This document shows, in pieces, positions 33,129 to 43,162 of a stretch of DNA of 55,148 nucleotides. The stretch is from an uncultured Anaerolineales bacterium (GTDB lineage: Bacteria > Chloroflexota > Anaerolineae > Aggregatilineales > Aggregatilineaceae), in assembly GCA_937135955.1 (NCBI GenBank), contig CAKZOB010000056.1, positions 1 through 55,148 of the forward strand, read 5' to 3'. The translations under genes and the position numbers were made by a program. Positions within the stretch are counted from its first letter, which is position 1. Every line of letters starts with the position of its first letter. Under the pieces are notes generated by a model. That model ran no database searches and was not told where the DNA came from. It saw only the letters and a program-made list of their open reading frames with translations.

Positions 33129-33764
33129 CTAGAAGGTGATCTGCCAGGGCGTTGGCGAAAGCTCTTCTACAGCGCCCGGCGTCACCGTCGCAGCCGTAAC
33201 AGGCGGCACCGTCTCTGTGAACGTCGGCGAGGGTGCAGGGCCAGGTGTATTGCTCGGCAGCGGCGTGACCGTCGGCAGGGGCGTGAAAGTGAGCGACGGC
33301 GTGGGAGTCGGGTTCACCGCCTCCAGCACGCTCTGATGCATGAATACTGTGTCACGAAACGCCCCCCGCGGATTGAGATCTATCACGTACCACTCCGGAT
33401 TATCCGGCGAACGGCCATACGTACAAAGCTCCGTGCCATAGGTCACCACTGCGCGGACGGGACACAGCCTGTTGTCGGTGCTGGGACACTCGCGATAGAC
33501 CGCGCGCTCCACCCGCACACGAAACCATTGACAGGGCGGCAGCGGAGTGAACGTCGCCGGAACATACAGAGTCGGTAACGGCAACGCCGTCATAGCCCGC
33601 GCCGTGGCCGAGGCGCTCGCTTCCTGCGTCACCGGCGCGGTGATGTCTCCCCGATTTTCCAAGAAAGACAGAATTCCTCTCCAGGTGAAATAACACCCAA
33701 GTACCAGCAACGCTCCGGTGATTACCACCAGAACGGGCGAAGGGCCTGCCGAGCGGTAAGTCAT
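33129..33764 (-). CDS. Hypothetical single-pass membrane protein with Pro/Thr-rich regions
   Basis: I do not recognise the family. The 211-residue protein has one membrane helix near its start (SPVLVVITGALLVLGCYFTW, ~residues 9-28). An Ala/Thr-rich linker and a compact Cys-containing segment (CQWFRVRVERAVYRECPST to about residue 130, four or five Cys) follow. It ends in a long Pro/Thr/Ser tail. The Cys segment could be a small SH3-like or binding domain stabilised by disulfides. The ATG at 33764 follows GGTGGAGT. The Pro/Thr style matches the LysM proteins of this genome, so surface display is likely. Confidence 0.65.
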   Translation of the reverse strand: MTYRSAGPSPVLVVITGALLVLGCYFTWRGILSFLENRGDITAPVTQEASASATARAMTALPLPTLYVPATFTPLPPCQWFRVRVERAVYRECPSTDNRLCPVRAVVTYGTELCTYGRSPDNPEWYVIDLNPRGAFRDTVFMHQSVLEAVNPTPTPSLTFTPLPTVTPLPSNTPGPAPSPTFTETVPPVTAATVTPGAVEELSPTPWQITF

Positions 33765-33860
33765 GACAGCACTCCACCACACCATGACGGCGCGCGCCAC
33801 GAGTGTAAAGTCCGGCAACCGTTCTTGTGGCTGCCTCGCCCCCCTTCGCCATACCAGGCA

Positions 33861-34472
33861 TCACGCCAGCGCCTGCGCCAGCGCCCCCCGCACTTCTTCC
33901 GCCGACCAGCTACGGCATCCGTCCAGTTCCAGCACCGGGCATTCGGCCACTTGCGGGTCGCGCAGCCAGGCATCGTGACAGCGCTCCAGATGGAGCAGGT
34001 AATCCAGCGAAATACCTCGCTCTTCGGCGCGCCCGCGCACCTGCAGGCGGCGATAGCATTCGTCCGCCGGCGTGCGCAGATAGATGATGGCATCGGGCTG
34101 TGGCGCGGCGGCCCGGAACTGTTCCCAGAAATGCTGATACAACGCCCATTCCGTGCTGTCCATCAGCCCCTGCTCATAGAGACTCCGGGCGAAGACGTGT
34201 CGGTCGCAGTAAATTGAGCGCTCGAAGACCACATCGCGCCCATCGTCGGGAGCGCCCTGCACAGCCTGCGTGCGCGTCACGAAGGCGCAGATTTGCAGGG
34301 TGAACGCCCAGCGCGGGGTGTCGGTGTAGAAACGCTCTAGCAGGTTCGCCGCAAAACCGCTCTGCCAGCGCTCCACCGGCTCCGGCACGAACACGAAGTG
34401 CCCGCTGGCGGCCAGCGCCGTGCCCAGGGTCGTCTTGCCCGCAGCGATATTGCCTTCCAGAAGGATACGCAT
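33861..34472 (-). CDS. Deoxynucleoside kinase (dNK family)
   Basis: The 203-residue protein has the P-loop GNIAAGKTTL (residues ~7-16), the substrate-binding FVPEPVERW (~28-36), the catalytic ERS motif in VVFERSIYCDRHVFA (~81-95) and the LID-type RRLQVRGRAEERGISLDYL (~142-160). It salvages deoxyribonucleosides (deoxyadenosine/deoxyguanosine type) by 5'-phosphorylation in the cytosol. The ATG at 34472 directly precedes the RILLEGN beta strand. It lies 97 bp downstream of the Pro/Thr-rich protein's start, on the same strand. Confidence 0.92.
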   Translation of the reverse strand: MRILLEGNIAAGKTTLGTALAASGHFVFVPEPVERWQSGFAANLLERFYTDTPRWAFTLQICAFVTRTQAVQGAPDDGRDVVFERSIYCDRHVFARSLYEQGLMDSTEWALYQHFWEQFRAAAPQPDAIIYLRTPADECYRRLQVRGRAEERGISLDYLLHLERCHDAWLRDPQVAECPVLELDGCRSWSAEEVRGALAQALA

Positions 34473-34623
34473 ATGACCGCATCTCCCAAACAACATCACC
34501 GGTCAACGCGCGCGGCGTGCCGGTGATGGTATTGTGCCGCGCCAGGACCTGCGCGACAATTCTACGGAACAACCGTGCCCCCTGCCAAGTTATGGCAGTC
34601 TCCCCCAGGGTAGTCGCATCAAA

Positions 34624-34765
34624 ACCAACCAGCAGAACCATGGGCAGAAGTAAGCTCAGGGGTGATCTGCTGGTTGACCTCACCCCCGCTCGGCGCTGGC
34701 AAGCCGAGCGTAGCGAGGCTGGGGGTGAGGTAAAGCGGCAAGCGGTTTGATGCAATCCCCCTGCA
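34624..34765 (-). repeat. Dispersed ~145-bp non-coding repeat, copy B (inverted relative to copy A)
   Basis: The reverse complement matches 24705-24855 almost throughout, with an 8-base deletion at the hairpin tip. That deletion makes the inner palindrome GCTCGGCTTGCCAGCGCCGAGC (tip shown) tighter: GCTCGGC pairs with GCCGAGC-like arms. It occupies most of the 303-bp gap between the deoxynucleoside kinase and sdhB. With copy A it brackets about 10 kb. Confidence 0.75.
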
Positions 34766-34775
34766 GTCTCCCCCA

Positions 34776-35495
34776 TCAGGGCGCGCCGCGCCGGATGGCC
34801 AGCTTGACCTCGCCAATGGCGCGCGTCACCTCGATCTCGCGCGGGCAGGCTGTGGTGCAGTTGAAGATAGTACGGCACCGCCATACCCCATCCGGCTCGG
34901 CGAGTATCTTCAGGCGCTCGGCAGTCGCCTGATCGCGGCTATCGAAGATGAAGCGGTGCGCCTGCACGATGGCCGCCGGCCCCACATAGCGGCCATTGGC
35001 CCAGAAGCTGGGACACGACGTGGTACAGCAAGCACACAGGATGCACTTGGTCGTGTCGTCGAAGCGCTCGCGATCTTCGGGGCTTTGCCGCCGCTCGCGC
35101 CCGTCTTCGGGCAACGGCAGATCGTTGACGAAGTAGGGCATCACCTGGCGGTAGTGCTCGAAGAACGGTTCCATATCCACCACCAGGTCTTTGATCACCG
35201 GCAAACCCAGGATCGGCTCCACCTGGATTTTGACGTGTTCGCCCTCGCCCAGGGTCTTGACCAGCACCTTGCACGCCAGCCGGTTGACCCCGTTGATGCG
35301 CATCCCATCCGACCCACATATGCCATGCGCACACGATCGTCGGAAAGCCAGTGTGCCGTCCTGCTCCCATTTCACGCGGTGCAACAGTTCCAGAACGCGA
35401 TCGTTCGGCTCAACGTCGCGCAACGTATAGTCGGCCCAGTAGGGCTTGGAGTCCTTTTCCGGGTTAAAGCGCCGGATGTGCAATGTAACCTGCAT
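34776..35495 (-). CDS. sdhB: Succinate dehydrogenase / fumarate reductase iron-sulfur subunit
   Basis: The 239-residue protein has the N-terminal [2Fe-2S] ligands SCAHGICGSDGM...LAC (~residues 54-75; the Asp replacing the third Cys also occurs in E. coli SdhB). The C-terminal clusters are CILCACCTTSCP (~151-162) and CRTIFNCTTACP (~209-220), for the [4Fe-4S] and [3Fe-4S] centres. It relays electrons from the flavin subunit to quinone. It is the last gene of the sdhCD-A-B operon, 24 bp after sdhA. Confidence 0.95.
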   Translation of the reverse strand: MQVTLHIRRFNPEKDSKPYWADYTLRDVEPNDRVLELLHRVKWEQDGTLAFRRSCAHGICGSDGMRINGVNRLACKVLVKTLGEGEHVKIQVEPILGLPVIKDLVVDMEPFFEHYRQVMPYFVNDLPLPEDGRERRQSPEDRERFDDTTKCILCACCTTSCPSFWANGRYVGPAAIVQAHRFIFDSRDQATAERLKILAEPDGVWRCRTIFNCTTACPREIEVTRAIGEVKLAIRRGAP

Positions 35496-35519
35496 GACAG
35501 CCCTCTTCCCTCAGCAATC

Positions 35520-37319
35520 TCAGTAAACGCGCTCTTTGGGCTTGAAACGATCGTCCTTCTCCGCCAGCGACAGATCAACTGGCTTGTCGTGCGTCAGCGT
35601 CACCGAACCGTCCTCGGCGCGGAAAGCGAGCGTATGCACTAGCCAGTGCTCATCGTCGCGCTCCGGGTAGTCTTCGCGCGAGTGTGCCCCGCGACTTTCG
35701 GTGCGCGCCAGCGCGCTCAGCGCTGTCACCTCGGCGATATCCAGCAGACAACCCAGTTCCCACGCTTCGAAGAGATCGGTATTGAAGCGCCTGCCGCGGT
35801 CGTCAATCCCCAGATGATGCTGATATTGGTCTTTCAGACGGCGGATCGTTTCCACGGCCTGCTGAATGCCTTCGGCGGTGCGAAAGACGCCGACATGTCT
35901 CATCATCACCTGCTGCATTTCGACGCGCAACTGATAGGGCCTCACCTTTCCGTCGGCACGGCGAAGACGTTCGAGTTCAGCGGTCACCTCGCCCGCCGGA
36001 TCAGCGGGCAGCGGGGCGAAATCGGTGCCCGCGCAATATTCGGCCATGTGCCGCCCCGCCCGCCGCCCGAAGACGATCAGGTCGGTCAGGCTGTTGGTGC
36101 CCAGGCGATTGGCCCCGTGCACGCTCACACAGGCCACCTCGCCCGCCGCATACAGGCCCGGCAATGGGGTGCCCTGCGCATCAATCACCACCCGCCCGTC
36201 GAGGTCGGTGGGAATGCCGCCCATCCCGTAGTGCGCCGTCGGCTGAACGGGGATTGGCTCCTTGACCGGATCAATGCCCAAGTACGTGCGGCAGAAGTCC
36301 AGGATGTCCGGTAGCTTGCTTTCTACATATTCGCGGTTGATGCGCCGTTCCTCGCCCGCTTCGGCCAGGTAGCGATTCACCGTCTCCGGCGTCACGTCCA
36401 GGTGCACGTAGTTCCTGCCCTTGATGCCACGTCCGGCTTCGATCTCCAGGTAAATCGCGCGCGATACCACATCGCGGCTGGCCAGGTCTTTGATGCGCGG
36501 CGCGTAGCGCTCCATGAAGCGCTCGCCCCGGTCGTTGAGCAGCACGCCGCCTTCGCCGCGCACCCCTTCGGTGATCAGAATGCCCAGCTTATAGATGCCC
36601 GTGGGGTGAAACTGATAAAACTCCATATCCTGCATGGGCACCCCGCGGCGGAAGGTGATGGCGTTGCCATCGCCTGTCAGGGAATGAGCATTGCTGGTGA
36701 TCTCCCACACGCGCCCCCACCCGCCGGTAGCAAAGAGCACTGCCTTGCTGTGAAAGACGTGTAGCTCGCCGTCGTCAATGTTGACGGCCACCACGCCCAC
36801 CACCCGATCGCCATCGCGGATCAGGTCTACCACGTGATATTCGTCGAAGAAGGTGACGTTGTTCCTGATGCACTGCTGATAGAGCGTCTGCAGGATCATG
36901 TGGCCGGTGCGGTCAGCCGCATGACAGGCGCGTCGCACCGGCTTCCCGCCAAAGTTGCTGGTGTGCCCACCAAAGCGACGCTGCGCAATGCGCCCGTCCG
37001 GCGTGCGGTCGAAGGGCAGGCCCAGATGCTCCAGCTCGATCACTGCGCTCACCGCCTCTTGAGCCAGCACCAAAGCCGCGTTTTGATCCGTCAGATAGTC
37101 TCCACCTTTGACCGTGTCGAAGGCGTGCCATTCCGGATGATCCTCATCCAGGTTGCCCAGCGCTGCACCGATTCCCCCTTGTGCCGTACCCGTGTGTGAG
37201 CGCGTCGGATACAATTTGCTGATCACGGCAGTCTTGACCTGGCGGGAAGCGTAGAGCGCGGCCATCAGTCCCGCGCCTCCTGCACCCACGATCACTGCCT
37301 CGTATTGATGTATCTGCAT
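35520..37319 (-). CDS. sdhA: Succinate dehydrogenase / fumarate reductase flavoprotein subunit
   Basis: The 599-residue protein has the FAD dinucleotide fold [16 protein letters not shown] (~residues 10-25) and the FAD-linking His region [18 protein letters not shown] (~40-57). Active-site segments are [21 protein letters not shown] (quoted in part, ~245), the catalytic Arg in [11 protein letters not shown], and [17 protein letters not shown]. The late motif [14 protein letters not shown] reads [18 protein letters not shown] here. It oxidises succinate to fumarate on the cytoplasmic side, or the reverse. The ATG 37319 starts exactly before the FAD strand. Confidence 0.96.
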   Translation of the reverse strand: MQIHQYEAVIVGAGGAGLMAALYASRQVKTAVISKLYPTRSHTGTAQGGIGAALGNLDEDHPEWHAFDTVKGGDYLTDQNAALVLAQEAVSAVIELEHLGLPFDRTPDGRIAQRRFGGHTSNFGGKPVRRACHAADRTGHMILQTLYQQCIRNNVTFFDEYHVVDLIRDGDRVVGVVAVNIDDGELHVFHSKAVLFATGGWGRVWEITSNAHSLTGDGNAITFRRGVPMQDMEFYQFHPTGIYKLGILITEGVRGEGGVLLNDRGERFMERYAPRIKDLASRDVVSRAIYLEIEAGRGIKGRNYVHLDVTPETVNRYLAEAGEERRINREYVESKLPDILDFCRTYLGIDPVKEPIPVQPTAHYGMGGIPTDLDGRVVIDAQGTPLPGLYAAGEVACVSVHGANRLGTNSLTDLIVFGRRAGRHMAEYCAGTDFAPLPADPAGEVTAELERLRRADGKVRPYQLRVEMQQVMMRHVGVFRTAEGIQQAVETIRRLKDQYQHHLGIDDRGRRFNTDLFEAWELGCLLDIAEVTALSALARTESRGAHSREDYPERDDEHWLVHTLAFRAEDGSVTLTHDKPVDLSLAEKDDRFKPKERVY

Positions 37320-37348
37320 GGCTAACCTCGTGTTCTCAGCGCCTGTTA

Positions 37349-38356
37349 CTACATGAAAGGCAGCAGTATCCAGGAAGTCAGGTCAGTCGCGATCTCATAG
37401 GCCGTTTCGTCCACGCCGACCAGCAGAGCCGCCATTCCTACCACGATCAGGGCGATCGCGCCGAAGACGATGGCGTAGTTGAGCGCGCGGTTGACCAGCG
37501 GCGAATGGGCGTAGTCGTTGACCACATAGCGCAGGCCGTTGAAGCCATGCAATACCACCAAGGCCAGCAATAGCCCGTCGTAGAGCCGCCAGATGGCCAC
37601 GCCCGCCACCAGCATGTTCCAGCGCTCGCCCACGAACTCCACCGCTTTGCCGCTGTCGTTGATGGCATTCGTGCCCACGATCTCGATCCCGCCGCCGGTG
37701 ATGTCGAACACGCCCTGCAGCACGTGCATCATGGCCAGATGCCCGAAGACAAGCGGCAGAATGAGCACTCCCGACAGCCGCATGAACGTCCACAGCGACA
37801 CCTCGAAGCGTCCGGGCAGGTCGAACGTGCCCCGGCTGCGCGTGATCAGGCCATAGAGGGCCGAGAGCAACAACGCCCCCAGCAAGATCACCACGAACCC
37901 CAGGGCGAATTGGGCTTGCGTGCGGATGATCTCGTCCAGGCCCGCTATGTCGCGCCCCTCTTCGCCGTAAAAGTCCAGCACATGGCCCACCATCAGCGCG
38001 AAGGTGGGGAGCAACACCACGACTGTTGCCGCGAAGACGAGCGTCGCCGCCCGCTGCTGGTAGGCCCACCAGGCGGGTTTGTAGTCCAGCGCAATGATGC
38101 GCAGTCCGTTGAAAGCGTGATAGACCACGCAGGCCACCAGGATAAATTCCCCAATGGTGAACAGGGGACTCTGGTATTGGCGGATGACCTGCTCGTATTC
38201 TTCCGGAAAGAAGGCGGCCCAGGAAGTATCAATGACATGTAGAATCAAAAAGAGCACCGTCCCCAGGCCAGAAACACGGTGCAATACCCAGCTCCACTGT
38301 CCTACCTGCCCCCGATAACGCAGGGTCTCAGTGACAGTCGTGACCAAAGTCGTCAT
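37349..38356 (-). CDS. Fused SdhC-SdhD-like membrane anchor of succinate dehydrogenase
   Basis: At 335 residues this is about the sum of two normal anchors (~115-130 each), and it shows two similar halves. Half 1 has [18 protein letters not shown] (~residues 26-43) and [16 protein letters not shown] (~77-92). Half 2 has [20 protein letters not shown] (~192-211) and [16 protein letters not shown] (~267-282). Each half repeats an RxSG quinone-site-like motif and an H-x-FNGLR heme-ligand-like motif, with about three helices each plus extra. It therefore looks like a fused or duplicated SdhC/D pair binding heme b and quinone. GGGAGG lies 8 bases before the ATG; it heads the operon. Confidence 0.85.
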   Translation of the reverse strand: MTTLVTTVTETLRYRGQVGQWSWVLHRVSGLGTVLFLILHVIDTSWAAFFPEEYEQVIRQYQSPLFTIGEFILVACVVYHAFNGLRIIALDYKPAWWAYQQRAATLVFAATVVVLLPTFALMVGHVLDFYGEEGRDIAGLDEIIRTQAQFALGFVVILLGALLLSALYGLITRSRGTFDLPGRFEVSLWTFMRLSGVLILPLVFGHLAMMHVLQGVFDITGGGIEIVGTNAINDSGKAVEFVGERWNMLVAGVAIWRLYDGLLLALVVLHGFNGLRYVVNDYAHSPLVNRALNYAIVFGAIALIVVGMAALLVGVDETAYEIATDLTSWILLPFM

Positions 38357-38457
38357 GCCAGTCTGCCTCCCAATACGACAAAGACGCGATTAACTTGAAC
38401 GATAGCTCCCTTCACGCGGTCGTCGTGTGCGTGCCACCTCCCCCTGCGGCCAGAGCC

Positions 38458-38490
38458 GTGCCGGGCACCGCAAAAAGCGGTGTCTGGCAC
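38458..38490. repeat. REP-like hairpin in the sdhC-gltA gap
   Basis: GTGCCGGGCACCGC (38458-38471) and GCGGTGTCTGGCAC (38477-38490) form a 14-bp stem (two G-U pairs) around AAAAA. It lies in the 395-bp gap between divergent sdhC and citrate synthase. The GTGCCxGGCACC wording resembles dispersed extragenic palindromes, but only this one copy is in the window. Confidence 0.55.
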
Positions 38491-38544
38491 CGCCGGGTCA
38501 ACAATCTGCTACCAAGATTGTGCATAAAAGCTCATAAAATTGGT

Positions 38545-38573
38545 TTGTTACCAAAATAACCAGTTGTTATACT
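38545..38573 (+). promoter_or_regulatory. Promoter of citrate synthase
   Basis: -35 TTGTTA (38545-38550) and -10 TATACT (38568-38573) with a 17-bp spacer. The leader would be ~170 bases and holds GTGGGCA...TGCCCAC complementary arms (~38592 and ~38635), so a structured leader is possible. Confidence 0.55.
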
Positions 38574-38751
38574 CTACCATCAGAAGGTAGCGTGGGCAAG
38601 CGCAGCACTGATTTTTCTCACCCGAAGTGCACAATGCCCACTATCCTCCACTCTGCGAGCGGCGCAGCCTGGTCAAGCCCCGTGGTGCGCTGCTGATTCA
38701 GTTACCTGCTACGTCACACTTTTTCAGCACTGTTGAGGAGACAGGCGTCCT

Positions 38752-39897
<1,146 letters not shown>

Positions 39898-39916
39898 CCG
39901 ACCCTTTCGTCGCCCC

Positions 39917-39954
39917 ACAGAGCCGGACTGTGCTAAACTCGCCTCCGGCTCTGT
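39917..39954 (+). terminator. Terminator of citrate synthase
   Basis: ACAGAGCCGGA (39917-39927) pairs perfectly with TCCGGCTCTGT (39944-39954), loop 16, followed by TTCGTTTG. Confidence 0.65.
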
Positions 39955-39984
39955 TTCGTTTGCTATAGCAAAGGTCCTGGTTTG

Positions 39985-40800
39985 ATGCTCACCGCTGCCG
40001 ACAAACGTATCAGCCTGCCCGAAGCCGCCGCGCTCGTGCAGTCCGGTCAGACGCTGGCCCTGGGCGGCAACATGCTCTATCGCCGACCGGTGGCGTTCGT
40101 CTACGAACTGTTGCGCCGCCCCGCCCCGCCCACTGATCTGACCTTGCTGTGCTTCACCGCCGGTTATGAATCCGATCTGCTGGTGGGGGCGGGCTGCGTC
40201 AGCCGGACACGCACCTGTTACTTCGGCCTAGAAGCGTTTGGCCTGGCCCCTATGTTCACCTCCGCCGCCAGCGCTGGCACGTTGCAGGTCATCGAGGAGA
40301 CGGAGGCCAGCATCGCTTTCGGACTGCGTGCCCGGCTGGCGGGAGTGGGCTTCATGCCTTCGACGGCCTGGTTGGGCACTGATTTGCTGGCGCTGCGCCC
40401 CGATGTGAAGACCGTGACCGACCCCTACACCGGCGAGACTCTGGTCGCCTTCCCCGCGCTGAGTTGCGACGTGACGGTGATCCACGCGCTGGTCGCCGAC
40501 CGGCGCGGCAACGCCCGCCTGAACAAGAACCTGGGCGTTGATCCGGAGCTATCGGGCGTGGCTGATACAGTGATCGTCACCGCCGAAGAGATTGTCGAGC
40601 AACTGAGCAGCGACGTTGACCTGCCGGGCACGCTGGTCACGGCGGTAGCTCATGCGCCCGGCGGCGCGTGGCCCACCTCTGCCTACCCCCTCTACCCGGT
40701 CGCCGGTGGCGAGTTGCTGCGCTATGTAGAAGCCTGCGCGGAAGGTAATTTTTTCGCGTATTTAGCGGATGTGTTGCACCGCCGGCCAACGCTGCCGTGA
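39985..40800 (+). CDS. CoA-transferase family protein, subunit A
   Basis: The 271-residue protein has the family I CoA-transferase alpha fold: LVQSGQTLALGGNMLYRRP (~residues 16-34), LTLLCFTAGYESDLLVGAGCV (quoted in part, ~50-70), FMPSTAWLGTDL (~122-133) and a late NKNLGVDPELSGVADTVIVTAEEIV (quoted in part, ~170-195). Relatives include glutaconate CoA-transferase GctA and the steroid-ring hydrolase subunit IpdA. ATG 39985 is preferred to TTG 39982. Its likely partner, the beta-like gene, is 2.3 kb downstream with two unrelated genes between. Confidence 0.85.
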   Translation: MLTAADKRISLPEAAALVQSGQTLALGGNMLYRRPVAFVYELLRRPAPPTDLTLLCFTAGYESDLLVGAGCVSRTRTCYFGLEAFGLAPMFTSAASAGTLQVIEETEASIAFGLRARLAGVGFMPSTAWLGTDLLALRPDVKTVTDPYTGETLVAFPALSCDVTVIHALVADRRGNARLNKNLGVDPELSGVADTVIVTAEEIVEQLSSDVDLPGTLVTAVAHAPGGAWPTSAYPLYPVAGGELLRYVEACAEGNFFAYLADVLHRRPTLP

Positions 40801-40844
40801 CCCCGCTGTCACCTCTGCCGGTGCCAGATGGAACCGAAGGGGGC

Positions 40845-40850
40845 TATAAT
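40845..40850 (+). promoter_or_regulatory. -10 box upstream of ctpA
   Basis: A perfect TATAAT 35 bp before the protease gene; the -35 region is weak (TGCCAG, 40822-40827, spacer 17). Confidence 0.4.
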
Positions 40851-40884
40851 CAAAGGCAGAACCGTGGTTTAGGAGACCCTACTG

Positions 40885-42294
40885 ATGCCATACCTGTCCG
40901 CGCTCCGCTCGCGGTTGCCCCATTTTGCGGGTCCGCTGCTGGCAATTCTGCTCAGCGCAGTTCTGACCCTGTCAATGGGAGCGCCCGCATTGGCCCAGGG
41001 TACGCAACCCCCTGCCACGCAGGAACTCTTCGCGCCGTTCTGGGAAGCGTGGGAACTGCTGCACGCCAATTATGTAGACCCGCTGGACGATGCGGCCCTG
41101 ATCACCGGGGCGACGGAGGGGTTAATCCGCGCTGCTGCCCTGCCGCCGGACACGATCACCGTCGCGCCCATCCCGTCAGATGCCGCCGACGATCAGGCTC
41201 GCCTGGCTCCGCTGTGGCAGGCGTGGCAGGACATTCACCGCGTCAAGCCGCTGGTGGACGACGACCTGTTGCTCGACGGCGCGCTCTATGGGCTGATGGC
41301 CGCCGTCGGTGACCCGCACACCGACTACATGAATCCGGAGACCTACGCCCGCGTTTCCGAAGGCATGAGCGGGGAGTACGAGGGCATTGGCGCAACTGTG
41401 CGCACCAGCGAGCAGTACGGTGGGCTGGAATTGGTGACGATCATGGATGGCTCACCGGCGCAGGCTGCCGGGCTGCAGCCAGGCGATGTCATCGTCGAGG
41501 TAGACGGCGAAGACGTGACCGGCCTGTCGCAGAATGAGATCATCAGTCGTGTGCGCGGCCCGGCCAACACCACTGTGCGGCTGGGCATTCGCCGCGCGGG
41601 GGTGGACGAAATCCTGCATTTCGACGTGACCCGCCAACGCATTCACGTGCCCAGCGTAGTCAGCCGCTTGCTGGAAAACAGCATCGGCTACCTGCGCCTG
41701 AACAGTTTTGAAGACGATACCACTGCGGAGATGGTCGCCGCGCTACAGGCCATGAACGCCAATGCCCTGCCCGGCCTGATCCTCGACATGCGCGGCAACC
41801 CCGGCGGCTACCTGACCACTGCCATCCAGGTAGCGAGCGCCTTCCTGCGCGAGGGTAACATCCTGATCGAGCGCACCCCCGACCGCAGCACCGAATATCC
41901 GCGCATCGGCGAGCCAGTCGCGCCGGACGTGCCCATGGTGGTGCTGGTAGATCAGGGCAGCGCCAGCGCTTCGGAACTAGTGGCGGGCGCATTGCAGGAT
42001 CATCACCGCGCCACCGTGGTGGGAATGCCCACCTTTGGCAAGGGTTCGGTGCAACGCTGGTATCGCCTGTCCAATGGCGGCGGGATTCGCATCACCGTGT
42101 CGCGCTGGTATACGCCCAACGGGCGATCGGTGAGCGAAAGGGGCATTCAGCCCGACGTACAGGTCCCCTACGAGCCAGACCCCGCCGACAACACGGCGGA
42201 CAACCAGCTCGAAGTGGCCCTGCAAGTGCTCCAGGGGACTTATGCCGTGTCTGAGCAGGCGCGCAATCCCACGCCAGCCTTCAAGGCACCATAG
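40885..42294 (+). CDS. S41 C-terminal processing peptidase (CtpA/Prc-like)
   Basis: The 469-residue exported protease has a signal peptide (residues ~10-35, LLAILLSAVLTLSMGAPALAQ in part). A PDZ domain spans ~residues 155-240 (EGIGATVRTSEQYGGLE ... AAGLQPGDVIVEVDGEDV). The catalytic domain has LDMRGNPGGYL (~298-308), the Ser nucleophile in VDQGSASASELVAGAL (~353-368) and the Lys in TFGKGSVQRW (~383). It degrades or processes envelope proteins by their C-termini. TAGGAGA precedes the ATG. It separates the two CoA-transferase subunits, with a terminator-free 84-bp gap before it. Confidence 0.93.
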   Translation: MPYLSALRSRLPHFAGPLLAILLSAVLTLSMGAPALAQGTQPPATQELFAPFWEAWELLHANYVDPLDDAALITGATEGLIRAAALPPDTITVAPIPSDAADDQARLAPLWQAWQDIHRVKPLVDDDLLLDGALYGLMAAVGDPHTDYMNPETYARVSEGMSGEYEGIGATVRTSEQYGGLELVTIMDGSPAQAAGLQPGDVIVEVDGEDVTGLSQNEIISRVRGPANTTVRLGIRRAGVDEILHFDVTRQRIHVPSVVSRLLENSIGYLRLNSFEDDTTAEMVAALQAMNANALPGLILDMRGNPGGYLTTAIQVASAFLREGNILIERTPDRSTEYPRIGEPVAPDVPMVVLVDQGSASASELVAGALQDHHRATVVGMPTFGKGSVQRWYRLSNGGGIRITVSRWYTPNGRSVSERGIQPDVQVPYEPDPADNTADNQLEVALQVLQGTYAVSEQARNPTPAFKAP

Positions 42295-42434
42295 CTTTTG
42301 CGTCATTCTAAGGGTGTTCTAATGCCTCTCTGATCCCACTGGCGCTATACTAAGAAACGACAGGAATCACACACGGGCTGCGGTACTGTGTAGTGTGTCA
42401 TGACCCTTGACCAGGCATGACGGAGGGATGAGCG

Positions 42435-43127
42435 ATGTTCTTCGACCCAATGTATGTATTCGTCGTCTTGCTGCCCACTCTGATCATCAGCGGACTGGCG
42501 CAGGCCTGGGTGCGCGGGGCCTACCAGAAATGGAGCAACATTCCCAACAGTCAGCGCGTCACTGGTCAACAGACGGCGCAAATTCTGATGCGCAAAGGGG
42601 GCATCCAGCCGGTGGGGTTGGAACTGGGGCGCGGTGAGCTTTCGGATCACTACGACCCGCGCGCGGGTGTGGTACGGCTTTCGCCGGGTGTAGCGCAGAC
42701 TCCTTCAGTGGCGGCCATGGCCATCGCCGCGCACGAGTTCGGGCACGTGCAGCAGGATCAGCACAACAGCCCGCTGATGGCGCTGCGCTCCATGCTCATT
42801 CCCAGCGCCACGCTGGGGCCACAGCTTGGCATCGGCCTGATCATCCCGGGCCTGGTGCTCAACTTCACCGGTCTGGCCGTCGTGGGGCTGGTGCTGTTCG
42901 CCGGTGCGGCGCTATTCACCATTGTCACGCTGCCCGTCGAGCTAGACGCGAGCCGCCGCGCCCTCAAGCTGTTGCGCGAGACTGGCCTGATCGCGTCGCC
43001 GCAAGACGCCGAGGGCGCACAGGCTGTGCTGCGCGCCGCTGCCTTCACCTATGTGGCTGCCGTGGCGACCTCGCTGCTGACGCTGCTCTACTATGCCATG
43101 CTGGTCTTCGGGCGCAATCGCGACTGA
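42435..43127 (+). CDS. YugP-type membrane zinc metallopeptidase
   Basis: The 230-residue protein has an N-terminal helix (~5-25), the zinc motif AAHEFGHVQQ (~residues 97-106, HExxH) and the preceding DHYDPRAGVVRLSP (~71-84) typical of Zn_peptidase_2 (YugP family). Three helices follow (~residues 125-165 and 195-222), with ELDASRRAL between. The function in the family is unknown; the active site should face the membrane or cytosol. GGAGGGATG upstream gives a good ribosome site. A -10-like TATACT lies at 42346-42351. Confidence 0.88.
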   Translation: MFFDPMYVFVVLLPTLIISGLAQAWVRGAYQKWSNIPNSQRVTGQQTAQILMRKGGIQPVGLELGRGELSDHYDPRAGVVRLSPGVAQTPSVAAMAIAAHEFGHVQQDQHNSPLMALRSMLIPSATLGPQLGIGLIIPGLVLNFTGLAVVGLVLFAGAALFTIVTLPVELDASRRALKLLRETGLIASPQDAEGAQAVLRAAAFTYVAAVATSLLTLLYYAMLVFGRNRD

Positions 43128-43162
43128 GCGCGTTGTAACTCTCGCACAAGGCTGAACTGCGT

